Notes: generated from the letters alone by a model not told the origin. A stretch of DNA of 34,126 nucleotides from Bacillota bacterium (GCA_018065105.1 JAGHTX010000149.1:1-34126); one strand, 5' to 3'; positions 18,212 through 27,080 are shown, counted from the first letter of the stretch. Translations and numbers: made by a program.

Positions 18212-19159
18212 ATGGCAACATTCTTATTATTAGCTGAATATACTTTAATTTTTGCGTCTGTATTAATGTTGGTTGCCTTAGGTGGATGTTACTCAGAACA
18301 CTCTGGGGTAATCAACATTGGACTAGAAGGTATCATGGTTATGGGAGCTCTTGGTGGAGCTTTAGTTATGAACATGTTCCCTGGATTATCTGCACCACTA
18401 ATGATTTTGGCAGTTATGGCCGGTTCTATGTTGTTTGGGGTTATTTATTCCACTTTATTAGGGTTCTCTGCGATTCACTTAAAAGCGGACCAAACAATCA
18501 TCGGAACAGCTATGAATATGTTAGGGGTTGCCTTAGCGACTATTATTGTAAAAACAATCAATATGCAAGCCAACGCATCCAATCCAACTTCTACTCTTCA
18601 ATATATTGCCCAAAAGAAATTATTCTTAGTGAAATTGGGAAGCTTTGAATTTAACTGGTTTATGTTAATTTCTTTAGTTATTTTAGCGATTGCCTATGTA
18701 GTTATGTACAAAACTCGTTTTGGTCTACGTCTTCAAGCGTGTGGGGAATTCCCTCAAGCTGCCGCTTCTGTAGGTATTGATGTATACAAAATGCGCTGGT
18801 CTGGTGTCTTAATTTCAGGACTACTTGGAGGACTAGGTGGTATCGTATATATCATGGCTGGGGTTTCCGAATGGAAATTTGAAAACGGGGTTGCCGGATT
18901 TGGATTCTTGGCCATGGCCGTAATGATCTTTGGTCAATATCGTCCATTACGAATTGGTGTATCTGCTTTATTATTCGGATTCTTCCGTGCCTTAGGAAAC
19001 GTGTACACTGGATTTGGATTCTTAGTGGCATTAAACATTCCTAGTACGTTATACAACATGTTACCTTATATCGTATGTTTGATTGTATTAACTTTTACTT
19101 CAAAGAACTCGAGGGCTCCGAAAGCGGATGGTATACCATACGAGAAAGGACAAAGATAA
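18212..19159 (+). CDS. Nucleoside ABC transporter permease 2 (BPD_transp_2 family)
   Basis: Multi-TM; HSGVINIGLEGIMVMGALGGA motif. Confidence 0.9.
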   Translation: MATFLLLAEYTLIFASVLMLVALGGCYSEHSGVINIGLEGIMVMGALGGALVMNMFPGLSAPLMILAVMAGSMLFGVIYSTLLGFSAIHLKADQTIIGTAMNMLGVALATIIVKTINMQANASNPTSTLQYIAQKKLFLVKLGSFEFNWFMLISLVILAIAYVVMYKTRFGLRLQACGEFPQAAASVGIDVYKMRWSGVLISGLLGGLGGIVYIMAGVSEWKFENGVAGFGFLAMAVMIFGQYRPLRIGVSALLFGFFRALGNVYTGFGFLVALNIPSTLYNMLPYIVCLIVLTFTSKNSRAPKADGIPYEKGQR

Positions 19160-19184
19160 GCTTGGAATTTCCAAGCTTTTTTCT
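19158..19184 (+). terminator. Intrinsic terminator between permease 2 and the BMP lipoprotein gene
   Basis: AAGCTTGGA-ATT-TCCAAGCTT + TTTTTC. Confidence 0.85.
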
Positions 19185-19195
19185 TTACCTTCAGA

Positions 19196-19224
19196 TTGAA
19201 TGGAGTGTATTGGCATGATAAAAT
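19196..19224 (+). promoter_or_regulatory. Promoter of the BMP lipoprotein gene
   Basis: TTGAAT-17 nt (ending TGA)-TAAAAT; SD GGAGG at 19246-19250. Confidence 0.65.
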
Positions 19225-19258
19225 GTTTTTGAAAAGAATTCATACGGAGGAAGATAAA

Positions 19259-20371
19259 ATGAACAAATTTCTAAAAGGCGTTTTAGCTGGATCTATGGCT
19301 CTAAGTATGGTTGCTTGTGGTGGTTCAAACGGTAGTTCTGCACCTGCAGCCGAAGAATCAGAAGTTAGAGTTGCGATGATTACTGACTCAGGAGATATCA
19401 CTGACCAATCATTCAACCAAACAACTTATGAAGCTGGTAAAGCATTCTGTGAAGAAAACGGATTAGACTTTACTTACTACAAACCATCAGAAGCTACAGA
19501 CGATGCACGTATCGCAATGTTAGACAAAGCTTATGATGACGGTTACAACGTAGTATTATTACCAGGTTATTTATTTGCAGAAGTAGTTGCTTATGGATCA
19601 AATGAATACCCAGATTTAAAAATGATCGCATTAGACTTAAGTGAATTTGACATTAGTGGTGCAAGCCAAGAAGCTAACATGGCTAACGTTTATTCAACAG
19701 TATATCAAGAAGAAATCCCAGGATTCATGGCTGGATATGCAGCTGTTAAAATGGGATATCGTGAATTAGGATTCTTAGGTGGTGTTGCTGTTCCTGCTGT
19801 TATTCGTTACGGACAAGGATTCGTACAAGGTGCTGACGCTGCTGCTGCAGAATTAGATGTTGATGTTAATGTTAAATATGTATATGGTGGAGCATTCCAA
19901 GGTGATGCAGATATCACTGCTGTAATGGATACTTGGTACAAAGGTGGAACTGAAGTCGTATTCGCTTGTGGTGGAGGAATCTTCACTTCAGCTGCTGAAG
20001 CTGCTGCTAAAGTAAACGGAAAAGTTATCGGTGTAGACGTTGACCAAGCTCCAACAATCGATGGAAACTATGGAAAAGGAATGACTATCACTTCTGCTGA
20101 AAAAGGTTTAACTAACACTGTTAAGAATATTTTACAAGCCATCTTAGATGGAAAATTCTCTGATTACGCTGGAAAAGTTGACAACTTAGGAATCGATGGT
20201 GACTATGTTGGATTATCTGCTTCTACTCAATGGTGTGATACATTCACTGAAGAAGATTACGCTAAATTAGTACAAGATATTAAAGACGGAAAAATCGCAA
20301 TCGACAACAACACTGACAAAATGCCAGCTGTTAAGAAAGTAAAAGTTGACGATCAAGGTTCAATTAAATAA
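19259..20371 (+). CDS. BMP family nucleoside-binding lipoprotein
   Basis: Lipobox (SMVACGG); VAMITDSGDITDQSFNQTTYEAG typical of BMP/Med; start corrected to ATG 19259 downstream of SD. Confidence 0.93.
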   Translation: MNKFLKGVLAGSMALSMVACGGSNGSSAPAAEESEVRVAMITDSGDITDQSFNQTTYEAGKAFCEENGLDFTYYKPSEATDDARIAMLDKAYDDGYNVVLLPGYLFAEVVAYGSNEYPDLKMIALDLSEFDISGASQEANMANVYSTVYQEEIPGFMAGYAAVKMGYRELGFLGGVAVPAVIRYGQGFVQGADAAAAELDVDVNVKYVYGGAFQGDADITAVMDTWYKGGTEVVFACGGGIFTSAAEAAAKVNGKVIGVDVDQAPTIDGNYGKGMTITSAEKGLTNTVKNILQAILDGKFSDYAGKVDNLGIDGDYVGLSASTQWCDTFTEEDYAKLVQDIKDGKIAIDNNTDKMPAVKKVKVDDQGSIK

Positions 20372-20387
20372 TTTCACTTTCTAACTT

Positions 20388-20415
20388 AGGACAATCGCAA
20401 GATTGTCCTTTTTTC
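20388..20415 (+). terminator. Intrinsic terminator (+ strand)
   Basis: AGGACAATC-GCAA-GATTGTCCT + TTTTTC. Confidence 0.9.
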
Positions 20416-20421
20416 TTGCCT

Positions 20422-20449
20422 AAAAAAACAGTAGACATAAAGTCTACTG
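20422..20449 (-). terminator. Intrinsic terminator for the minus-strand gene
   Basis: On minus strand CAGTAGAC-TTTAT-GTCTACTG + TTTTTTT. Confidence 0.85.
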
Positions 20450-20450
20450 A

Positions 20451-20870
20451 TTAAAACATACTTCCTTGATAATTGTATTTAGGCATCATTTCAAAATCGA
20501 AATTTTCTAATTGTTCCATCGTTACGTTTGTGTGGCTTCCACAGTGTACCATTAGGTTTGAATCTTTTCCTAATTGTACTACGATAACAGGTGTGTGTGT
20601 ACCATACGCATATCCACATTCCCAGGCTGTACCCGAATCGGAATAATTTCCATAGTACAACATAACTAAACAATCCGCCCAGTCAATGAATTGACGATCT
20701 TCCATAAAAATCTGCATAGCCCATTCGTGAGTTCCGGCTTCTGCACCTCGATATTCGTGTTCTCTTGGTGAATAAACCGTGTGTCCCTTCGCGCGTAATA
20801 GTTTTTCTACTTTATCAATATTGGCTATTTCTTCTTCGTTAAAAAGGGGACTTGCTAAATAAATTTTCAT
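20451..20870 (-). CDS. Nucleoside 2-deoxyribosyltransferase family protein
   Basis: MKIYLASPLFNEEE, DWADCLVMLYYG, DSGTAWECGYAYG motifs; SD GGAG; TGTGATATAAT upstream on the minus strand. Confidence 0.85.
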   Translation of the reverse strand: MKIYLASPLFNEEEIANIDKVEKLLRAKGHTVYSPREHEYRGAEAGTHEWAMQIFMEDRQFIDWADCLVMLYYGNYSDSGTAWECGYAYGTHTPVIVVQLGKDSNLMVHCGSHTNVTMEQLENFDFEMMPKYNYQGSMF

Positions 20871-20969
20871 ACGTATTCTCCATTCTTCTTTTCTTATAAA
20901 ATTATATCACATTCTTACATAAAGATTTTAAAATTAATGTTATACTAGGTTTTGTTAGGAGTTGTGGAT

Positions 20970-21653
20970 ATGAGTAAAGTATTATTATTGTTTGCGGTAA
21001 TACCCGGATTATTTTTAATATATTATGCATACAAATTGGATCGTATTGAAAAAGAACCGAAATCTTTATTAGTGAAATTATTTATTTTTGGCGCCTTAAC
21101 CATTCCTGTTGCGATCATCTTAGAAAGAGTTTCTTTAAATGCCTTAGCGAATATTCTATATGGTGGAGGCATCCTATATATTTTCTTCGAGAACTTGTTT
21201 GTAGGAATCATTGAAGAAGGCGTTAAGATGATTGCCCTACTTTTAGGTTCCTGGAGAAATAAGAACTTTAACTATTTATTCGATGGAATCGTGTATGCGG
21301 TTATGGTCAGTCTAGGATTTGCGGTTGTGGAAAATATTATGTATGGAGTCAGCTACGGATTTAGTACGGTATTATTACGTGCGGTCACATCCATTCCATA
21401 TCATGCCATCTTCAGTTTATTCATGGGAGAATATTATGGTTTAGCGAAAATGGCAGCTGTTTCTAATAATTCTGCAGGAGCATCAAAAAATATGATCTTG
21501 GCTTATATGGTTCCTGTACTTGTACATACATTGTATGATTTTGGAGCATCTATTCCTGGTGTAGGTATTGTATTCTTCCTTGTCATATTCTTCTTTGAAT
21601 ATTTATGTTTCAAAAAAGTAAAAAAACTAGCTTTAATGGACAAACCACTTTAA
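20970..21653 (+). CDS. PrsW-family intramembrane metalloprotease-like protein
   Basis: EKEPKSLL, GIIEEGVKMIAL, DGIVYAVMVSLGFAVVENIMYG, IPYHAIFS; start taken as ATG 20970 after SD AGGAG rather than TTG 20952. Confidence 0.82.
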   Translation: MSKVLLLFAVIPGLFLIYYAYKLDRIEKEPKSLLVKLFIFGALTIPVAIILERVSLNALANILYGGGILYIFFENLFVGIIEEGVKMIALLLGSWRNKNFNYLFDGIVYAVMVSLGFAVVENIMYGVSYGFSTVLLRAVTSIPYHAIFSLFMGEYYGLAKMAAVSNNSAGASKNMILAYMVPVLVHTLYDFGASIPGVGIVFFLVIFFFEYLCFKKVKKLALMDKPL

Positions 21654-21680
21654 CAACGGATTCAATCCGTTGTTTTCTTT
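21652..21680 (+). terminator. Intrinsic terminator
   Basis: AACAACGGA-TTCAA-TCCGTTGTT + TTCTTTT. Confidence 0.85.
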
Positions 21681-21683
21681 TCT

Positions 21684-21693
21684 ATGATATAAT
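21684..21693 (+). promoter_or_regulatory. Putative extended -10 promoter, 6 nt from the start codon of the YdcF-like gene
   Basis: ATGA-TATAAT-GGGGAC-ATG(21700). Confidence 0.55.
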
Positions 21694-21699
21694 GGGGAC

Positions 21700-22437
21700 A
21701 TGATTTGGTTAATTTTTTCAATAGTATTCTTTTTATATGGGTTTTCTGTCGGATATAAAAATTCTGGAACCTTCTTTTATATTATCTGGTTTGTATTCTC
21801 TCTCTTTTCTTTTGGTATGTATAAAATGGATCAATTTCATATGTGGGAGCATCTACCATCTATTTGGTTACAGTTTTTCTTAGTCATATGTGCTTTGTCC
21901 GCTCTTGTCGTACTCTCTTTACTAGTCTGTGTTTTATCTTCCTATTTTTCAAAAGGCATAGAAAAAGCAGACTATATAATTATCCTGGGGGCACAATGGA
22001 AAGAAAAAGGACCGAGTAAGGCTTTAAAATTTCGTTTGGATACAGCTCTGGAATATTTAAAGAAGAATCCTTCCACGCTTTGTATTGTTTCGGGAGGACA
22101 AGGGTATAATGAGCCTTGTAGTGAAGCGCATGGTATGGCCGAATATTTAATCCAACATGGCATTAAAGAAAGTCGAATTTTTAAAGAAGATCAATCAACA
22201 AGCACCATTGAAAACATTCAAATGAGCAAGCGATTTCTTCCTTCTTTGGATGTTTCTATTTGTATTGTTAGTAATGCGTTTCATATATTTCGAGCCGTAT
22301 CTATAGCTAAGAAACAGGGACTGATGAATGCGGTAGGTTTAAGTGCACGTAGTGATCTTTGGTATTTACCCAACAATGCGCTTCGAGAAGTCTTTGGGAT
22401 TATAAAAGACTATTTGGCTCATAACTTAGATTTTTAG
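21700..22437 (+). CDS. YdcF/DUF218 family membrane protein
   Basis: N-terminal TMs then ADYIIILGAQWKEKGPSKALKFRLDTALEYLKKNP...VSGGQG...EDQSTSTIEN. Confidence 0.85.
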   Translation: MIWLIFSIVFFLYGFSVGYKNSGTFFYIIWFVFSLFSFGMYKMDQFHMWEHLPSIWLQFFLVICALSALVVLSLLVCVLSSYFSKGIEKADYIIILGAQWKEKGPSKALKFRLDTALEYLKKNPSTLCIVSGGQGYNEPCSEAHGMAEYLIQHGIKESRIFKEDQSTSTIENIQMSKRFLPSLDVSICIVSNAFHIFRAVSIAKKQGLMNAVGLSARSDLWYLPNNALREVFGIIKDYLAHNLDF

Positions 22438-22447
22438 GAGTAAAGAT

Positions 22448-23383
22448 ATGTTACTACAAACAGGACAAAGAACGGATATACCTGCATTTTATTCCACATG
22501 GTTCATGAATCGTATACGGGAAGGCTATGTACTGGTAAGAAATCCTTATTATCCTTCAAACTTGATTCGCTATGAAATCAATCCTCAGGTAATTGATTTA
22601 TTAGGATTCTGTACCAAGAATCCGCATCCCATGCTGGAGCATATGGAAGAGTTAATAGACTACAAACAATTTTGGTTTGTTACCTTGACCCCTTATGGAA
22701 AGGATATTGAACCCAACGTTCCCGATAAGCATCAAATCATTAAAGACATACAGACTCTTTCGAAAAGACTGGGATCCAGAAATGTAGTATGGCGATACGA
22801 TCCTATTTTTGTGAGTAAGAAGTATTCCATAGAGTATCATCTTCATGCCTTTGAAACCATTGCCAAAGAATTAGAGGGCTATGTCGAAAGCGTTGTTGTA
22901 AGTTTTATTGATTTATACAACAAAGTTGTAAAAAATTTTAGTGAAGTAAAAGAAGTATCCATAAAGGATCAGGAATTTCTAATTGAAAATATTGTGCGTA
23001 TCGCAACCAAGTACAATATGAAAGTAAGAATGTGCGCCGAAGGGACCAAATGGGAAGCTTTTGGTGCCGATTGTTCGGGTTGTTTTTCGAAAACTATTGT
23101 CGAATCTTTATTTGATGGTCGTATAAAAATTCCTTCTTCAAAAACAGGAGGACGAAAAGAATGCGCCTGTTTGATTACGGGGGATATAGGCGAATATAAT
23201 ACGTGCATGCATCTTTGTCGCTATTGTTACGCAAACTATAGTAAAGAACTGGTCATGGAAAATTATCATAGACACGATCCAAATTCTCCTTTATTGATTG
23301 GAAATATACAACCAACCGATACGATCCGTAACGCCCAGCAATCAAGCTGGTTGATACAAAATGAACAAATATCCTTGTTCTAG
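22448..23383 (+). CDS. DUF1848 family protein with C-terminal Cys cluster
   Basis: TDIPAFYSTWFMNRIREGYVLVRNPYYP N-terminus; C-terminal CACLITGDIGEYNTCMHLCRYCYANYS. Confidence 0.85.
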   Translation: MLLQTGQRTDIPAFYSTWFMNRIREGYVLVRNPYYPSNLIRYEINPQVIDLLGFCTKNPHPMLEHMEELIDYKQFWFVTLTPYGKDIEPNVPDKHQIIKDIQTLSKRLGSRNVVWRYDPIFVSKKYSIEYHLHAFETIAKELEGYVESVVVSFIDLYNKVVKNFSEVKEVSIKDQEFLIENIVRIATKYNMKVRMCAEGTKWEAFGADCSGCFSKTIVESLFDGRIKIPSSKTGGRKECACLITGDIGEYNTCMHLCRYCYANYSKELVMENYHRHDPNSPLLIGNIQPTDTIRNAQQSSWLIQNEQISLF

Positions 23384-23439
23384 AATGGAAACCCAGACAT
23401 TTATGTGGTACACTTTTTTTGTTTTGAAAGGAGTTAATA

Positions 23440-25137
23440 ATGAAGAAAAATCATATATATTATAGTTTTGGTTTAGCGTTCCTTTTGATCTTAGGCTTTT
23501 CTTCAGTGGATGTTTTAGCCCAGGAAGATATTGAGATTGTCAATGAGGAAGAATCGGAAATTTCCGAAGTTCCAGATGTTCCTGAACAACCAGAAAATCC
23601 TGAAAATCCAGAAGTTCCGGATGTTCCTGAAATTCCGGAAGAGCCAGAACTTCATGAACCAGGAATGGCTGAAAAGGATGGAAATACAGTTATTTATGGA
23701 GAAGATGGAAAACTTCTAACGGGTGTACAAATATATTTAGGTAATGCGTATTATTTAGATCCTGTAACGGGAGCCATGGCTCATGGATTTGTGAGTGCTC
23801 CTGGAGGAAATGCCTATTATTGTGATGATTTTGGTCACATTCAAACAGGTGAATTTAAGGTCGATCATGTAACCGTCACTACAGATAAAACTGGAAAGAT
23901 TTTATATTCTGTGCAAGATAATGTGACTTATTTTAACCAAAAAGATTCACGTTGGGCGAATAGTACCGTAGGAAGCTATGGAAACATAGCCAATACCGGA
24001 TGTGCTATGAATGTATTATGTTCCATTATTAACCAGATCAAAGGAACAAATTACACACCGGTCACTATGGGAAAAATTGTTAATCAGGCTGGTTACTACA
24101 ATAAAACCTGTGCGGGAACAAAAGCAGAAGCCTTTGAATATGTCTGTCAATATTTTGGCTTGGAATATGAGATGTTGCCAACGGTAGAACTTGCCCAGTC
24201 GGCTCTGAAAAAAGGATCCTTTATTGCTGCTGGAGTTGGTCCAGAAGAAGGATGTATTTTCGTAAAAGCAGGATATTGTCATGAAATCCTATTATTTGGC
24301 TACAATCAAGATGGAACAACCAATGTATACGATCCATTACATTCAAACTTAAATGGAATGTATGAAATTGACTTTATTTATTCTATACCTGCTTATGGTT
24401 ATTTATCACAAATTGATGGTTGTACTTTCTTTGGACTTCGTTTAAATTCAAGTGTAGCTTCAAATAACTTATCTTCATCAAAGGTACAGGCTCATGTAGG
24501 AAATCAAACGTATGTAGGAGCCCCTGTCAATCCAGATGTGGTGATTGTGATCAACGATAAGACGTTGGTTGAAGGAAGAGACTATATTTCTTTGGGTTCT
24601 TTCAACAACATCGAAGTGGGAAAGGCTTATAAATTAATTCAAGGAATTAATAATTTTACAGGGCAATTGAAAGTAGACTTTGATATTATCGGAACGATTA
24701 TTCAAGATGGAAAATATCAAATTGTGGCAGGTGCGAATAGTACACTTGTTGTCCACAATTCCTATGGTTCTACTACTCCTGGTACAGAATATGTCATTTA
24801 TACAAATGCGAACAAAGACCGTCAACAATTTGAAATCAAACGTTTGGCAAATGGATATTATGTCATCAAAAATTTAGCTTCGAATTTATATTTAACATGT
24901 GGAGATATGTGTGATATAGAACAAACGACCCCATTAACCCAGGATTATTTTTCGTACGAAAAAGATATGTTGTGGATGATTGAAGAAATCAACGGACGTT
25001 TAGTGTTCTCTAGTGCATGGGATCGAAATTACGTTCTGGACATAAATTGCGAGAAGTTAGGTTCGGATAAAGAATTAATTCTTGGAAAACGTAATGAAGA
25101 AGCACCATATCAGCAATGGGTATTAAAGGCGATTTAG
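23440..25137 (+). CDS. Secreted C39-like cysteine peptidase with choline-binding-like repeats and C-terminal ricin-type domain
   Basis: Signal peptide; VTYFNQKDSRWANSTVG...TGCAMN...HEILLFGYN...VYDP; QQFEIKRLANGYYVIKNLASNLYL...QQWVL. Confidence 0.8.
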   Translation: MKKNHIYYSFGLAFLLILGFSSVDVLAQEDIEIVNEEESEISEVPDVPEQPENPENPEVPDVPEIPEEPELHEPGMAEKDGNTVIYGEDGKLLTGVQIYLGNAYYLDPVTGAMAHGFVSAPGGNAYYCDDFGHIQTGEFKVDHVTVTTDKTGKILYSVQDNVTYFNQKDSRWANSTVGSYGNIANTGCAMNVLCSIINQIKGTNYTPVTMGKIVNQAGYYNKTCAGTKAEAFEYVCQYFGLEYEMLPTVELAQSALKKGSFIAAGVGPEEGCIFVKAGYCHEILLFGYNQDGTTNVYDPLHSNLNGMYEIDFIYSIPAYGYLSQIDGCTFFGLRLNSSVASNNLSSSKVQAHVGNQTYVGAPVNPDVVIVINDKTLVEGRDYISLGSFNNIEVGKAYKLIQGINNFTGQLKVDFDIIGTIIQDGKYQIVAGANSTLVVHNSYGSTTPGTEYVIYTNANKDRQQFEIKRLANGYYVIKNLASNLYLTCGDMCDIEQTTPLTQDYFSYEKDMLWMIEEINGRLVFSSAWDRNYVLDINCEKLGSDKELILGKRNEEAPYQQWVLKAI

Positions 25138-25153
25138 GTCGCCTTTTTATTAT
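25125..25153 (+). terminator. Intrinsic terminator containing the stop codon
   Basis: AAGGCGA-TTTAGG-TCGCCTT + TTTATT; TAG stop at 25135-25137 is in the loop. Confidence 0.8.
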
Positions 25154-25198
25154 TTTCGGTTTGTGATACAATGGGGGGGATAGAAAAGGGGGAGATGT

Positions 25199-27049
25199 AT
25201 GAAATGGAATAAAACACTGTTTGTAGCCTTTGCGGCCGCTTTCGTTTCCATTGGCGCTTATACTTCTGTGATTCACGCACAGGAAGATATTGAAGAAATA
25301 ACTCAAGAAGTTGTTGAGCCAGAAGTTGTGGAAGTTGTAGAAGAATCCATACTTATTGAAGAAGAATTAATTTTTGAAGATACACTACCTGAAGAGAAAG
25401 AAACAACGGATGAACCAGTCATAACAGGGATTCAAAACGTTGGAAACTACAATGTCATTTATGATAATAATGGAAATATCTTAAAAGGTCTTCAAATATA
25501 TTTGGGACATGCTTATTATTTGAATTTAGAAACAGGGGCCATTCAAACTGGCTTTGTGGATGGATTGGATGGTAAGGTTTACTATTGTAACGAAGAAGGT
25601 TGGATTCAAACAGGAGAGTTTACTGTAGGAAAGGTTACCGTCATTACCGATAAAAGAGGAAGTATTTTAAAGTCAGATGTTGGTTCTGTGCCTTACTTCA
25701 ACCAAAAAGATAGCCGTTGGGCTAACACAAAGATTGGTTTAGGAACTGTAGGTAGTACTGGTTGTGCCATGAATGTCATGACTAGTATTGTGAACTATTT
25801 AAAAAATACAACGTATACACCAGTTGATGTGGGAAAAGTTATGTATGGGGCTGGATACTATAATAAAAAAGTGCAAGGAACCTTAGGAACTGCCTGGCCA
25901 TACATGGCACAATATTATGATTTAGATTTTCAAATTGTTCCTACAGCAGAATTAGCGGAACAAGCTTTGAAGAAAGGATATTTAATTGCGGCAGGTATGG
26001 GTGTATCCGAATTTACTGGATATTCTAGCGCTTATACTCATGAAATTTTATATTATGGATACAATGGAAATGGATATACAAATGTATACGATCCAAATAA
26101 TATTTCTTTAAATGGTACCTATACATTGTCTCATTTATATGCAGCAGGAATGGGTTCATGGGATCCAGATGATAAATATTTAGGAACTTCTTATTTTGCG
26201 ATAGGAGTTAAACCAGTCGGTGTTGTGGATGTAAGTATCGGAAGTAATAAAGTCATCGTTTACATTCCAGATCAACAATATACAGGAGCAGCCATTATTC
26301 CTGTTGTATATGTAGAAAAGAATATTTCGGGAACATACAAACCACTTGTATTAAATCGTGATTTTATTATTAAAAGTGCATCGAGTAATGTAAACGGTGG
26401 TACGGCTTCTTTAATCTTAGAAGGTATTGGAACTTATACTGGAACTCGTAGTGTAACCTTTAATATCTTAGGTGGAGAAACAACTGGTACTGATACTCCT
26501 GGTACAGACACACCTGGAACAGACACTCCTGGAACTGATACGCCTGGTACAGATACACCTGGAACTGATACACCTGGTACAGATACACCAACTACACCAG
26601 TTGTTCAAATCATTTCGAATGGAACATATGTTCTAAGTTCGGGAGCATCTTCTGGATATTGTTTAAATAACAGTTATGGTTCTAAAGATGCAAACCAACA
26701 ATATATCGCATATCAACGTTCTGGTTCGAATAATCAGAAATACGTTATTACTTATGTAGGAGATGGATACTATACAATTAAGAATGCAGCATCCAACATG
26801 TATATTTGTTGCAATGCCGATCCAGCGACAACATCTCGTCAATATGTAAACCAAACTACAAATGGATCTTCAACACAAGCGCAATGGTTCATTGAAGCGG
26901 TTGGTACATCTTATATTATTCGTTCAAAAATGAATATGGATTATGTTATAAATATTGATGCTGAAGAATTGACAGGACCTAGAGAAGTTATCCTTTACCA
27001 ATATGTTCCTGGTGATAGCTTCCAACAATGGAATTTTGAAAAACTCTAA
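25199..27049 (+). CDS. Secreted C39-like cysteine peptidase, tandem paralogue with GTDTP linker and ricin-type domain
   Basis: Signal peptide; VPYFNQKDSRWANTKIG...TGCAMN...HEILYYGYN...VYDP; C-terminal QKYVITYVGDGYYTIKNAASNMYI...QQWNF. Confidence 0.82.
   Translation: MKWNKTLFVAFAAAFVSIGAYTSVIHAQEDIEEITQEVVEPEVVEVVEESILIEEELIFEDTLPEEKETTDEPVITGIQNVGNYNVIYDNNGNILKGLQIYLGHAYYLNLETGAIQTGFVDGLDGKVYYCNEEGWIQTGEFTVGKVTVITDKRGSILKSDVGSVPYFNQKDSRWANTKIGLGTVGSTGCAMNVMTSIVNYLKNTTYTPVDVGKVMYGAGYYNKKVQGTLGTAWPYMAQYYDLDFQIVPTAELAEQALKKGYLIAAGMGVSEFTGYSSAYTHEILYYGYNGNGYTNVYDPNNISLNGTYTLSHLYAAGMGSWDPDDKYLGTSYFAIGVKPVGVVDVSIGSNKVIVYIPDQQYTGAAIIPVVYVEKNISGTYKPLVLNRDFIIKSASSNVNGGTASLILEGIGTYTGTRSVTFNILGGETTGTDTPGTDTPGTDTPGTDTPGTDTPGTDTPGTDTPTTPVVQIISNGTYVLSSGASSGYCLNNSYGSKDANQQYIAYQRSGSNNQKYVITYVGDGYYTIKNAASNMYICCNADPATTSRQYVNQTTNGSSTQAQWFIEAVGTSYIIRSKMNMDYVINIDAEELTGPREVILYQYVPGDSFQQWNFEKL
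26486..26590 (+). repeat. 7 x 15-bp tandem coding repeat (GTDTP)
   Basis: Seven in-frame copies of GGN-ACN-GAY-ACN-CCN. Confidence 0.95.
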
Positions 27050-27054
27050 GAATG

Positions 27055-27080
27055 AAAGGTGTTATAATGCACCTTTTTTC
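27055..27080 (+). terminator. Intrinsic terminator
   Basis: AAAGGTG-TTATAATG-CACCTTT + TTTC. Confidence 0.75.

Noticed and set aside
18286-18648. 120-aa out-of-frame ORF within nucleoside permease 2
   Set aside because: Alternative frame of a conserved membrane protein gene; no RBS or recognisable family.
26486-26590. CRISPR-like array
   Set aside because: The 15-bp repeats are contiguous, in-frame and coding (GTDTP), without spacers.
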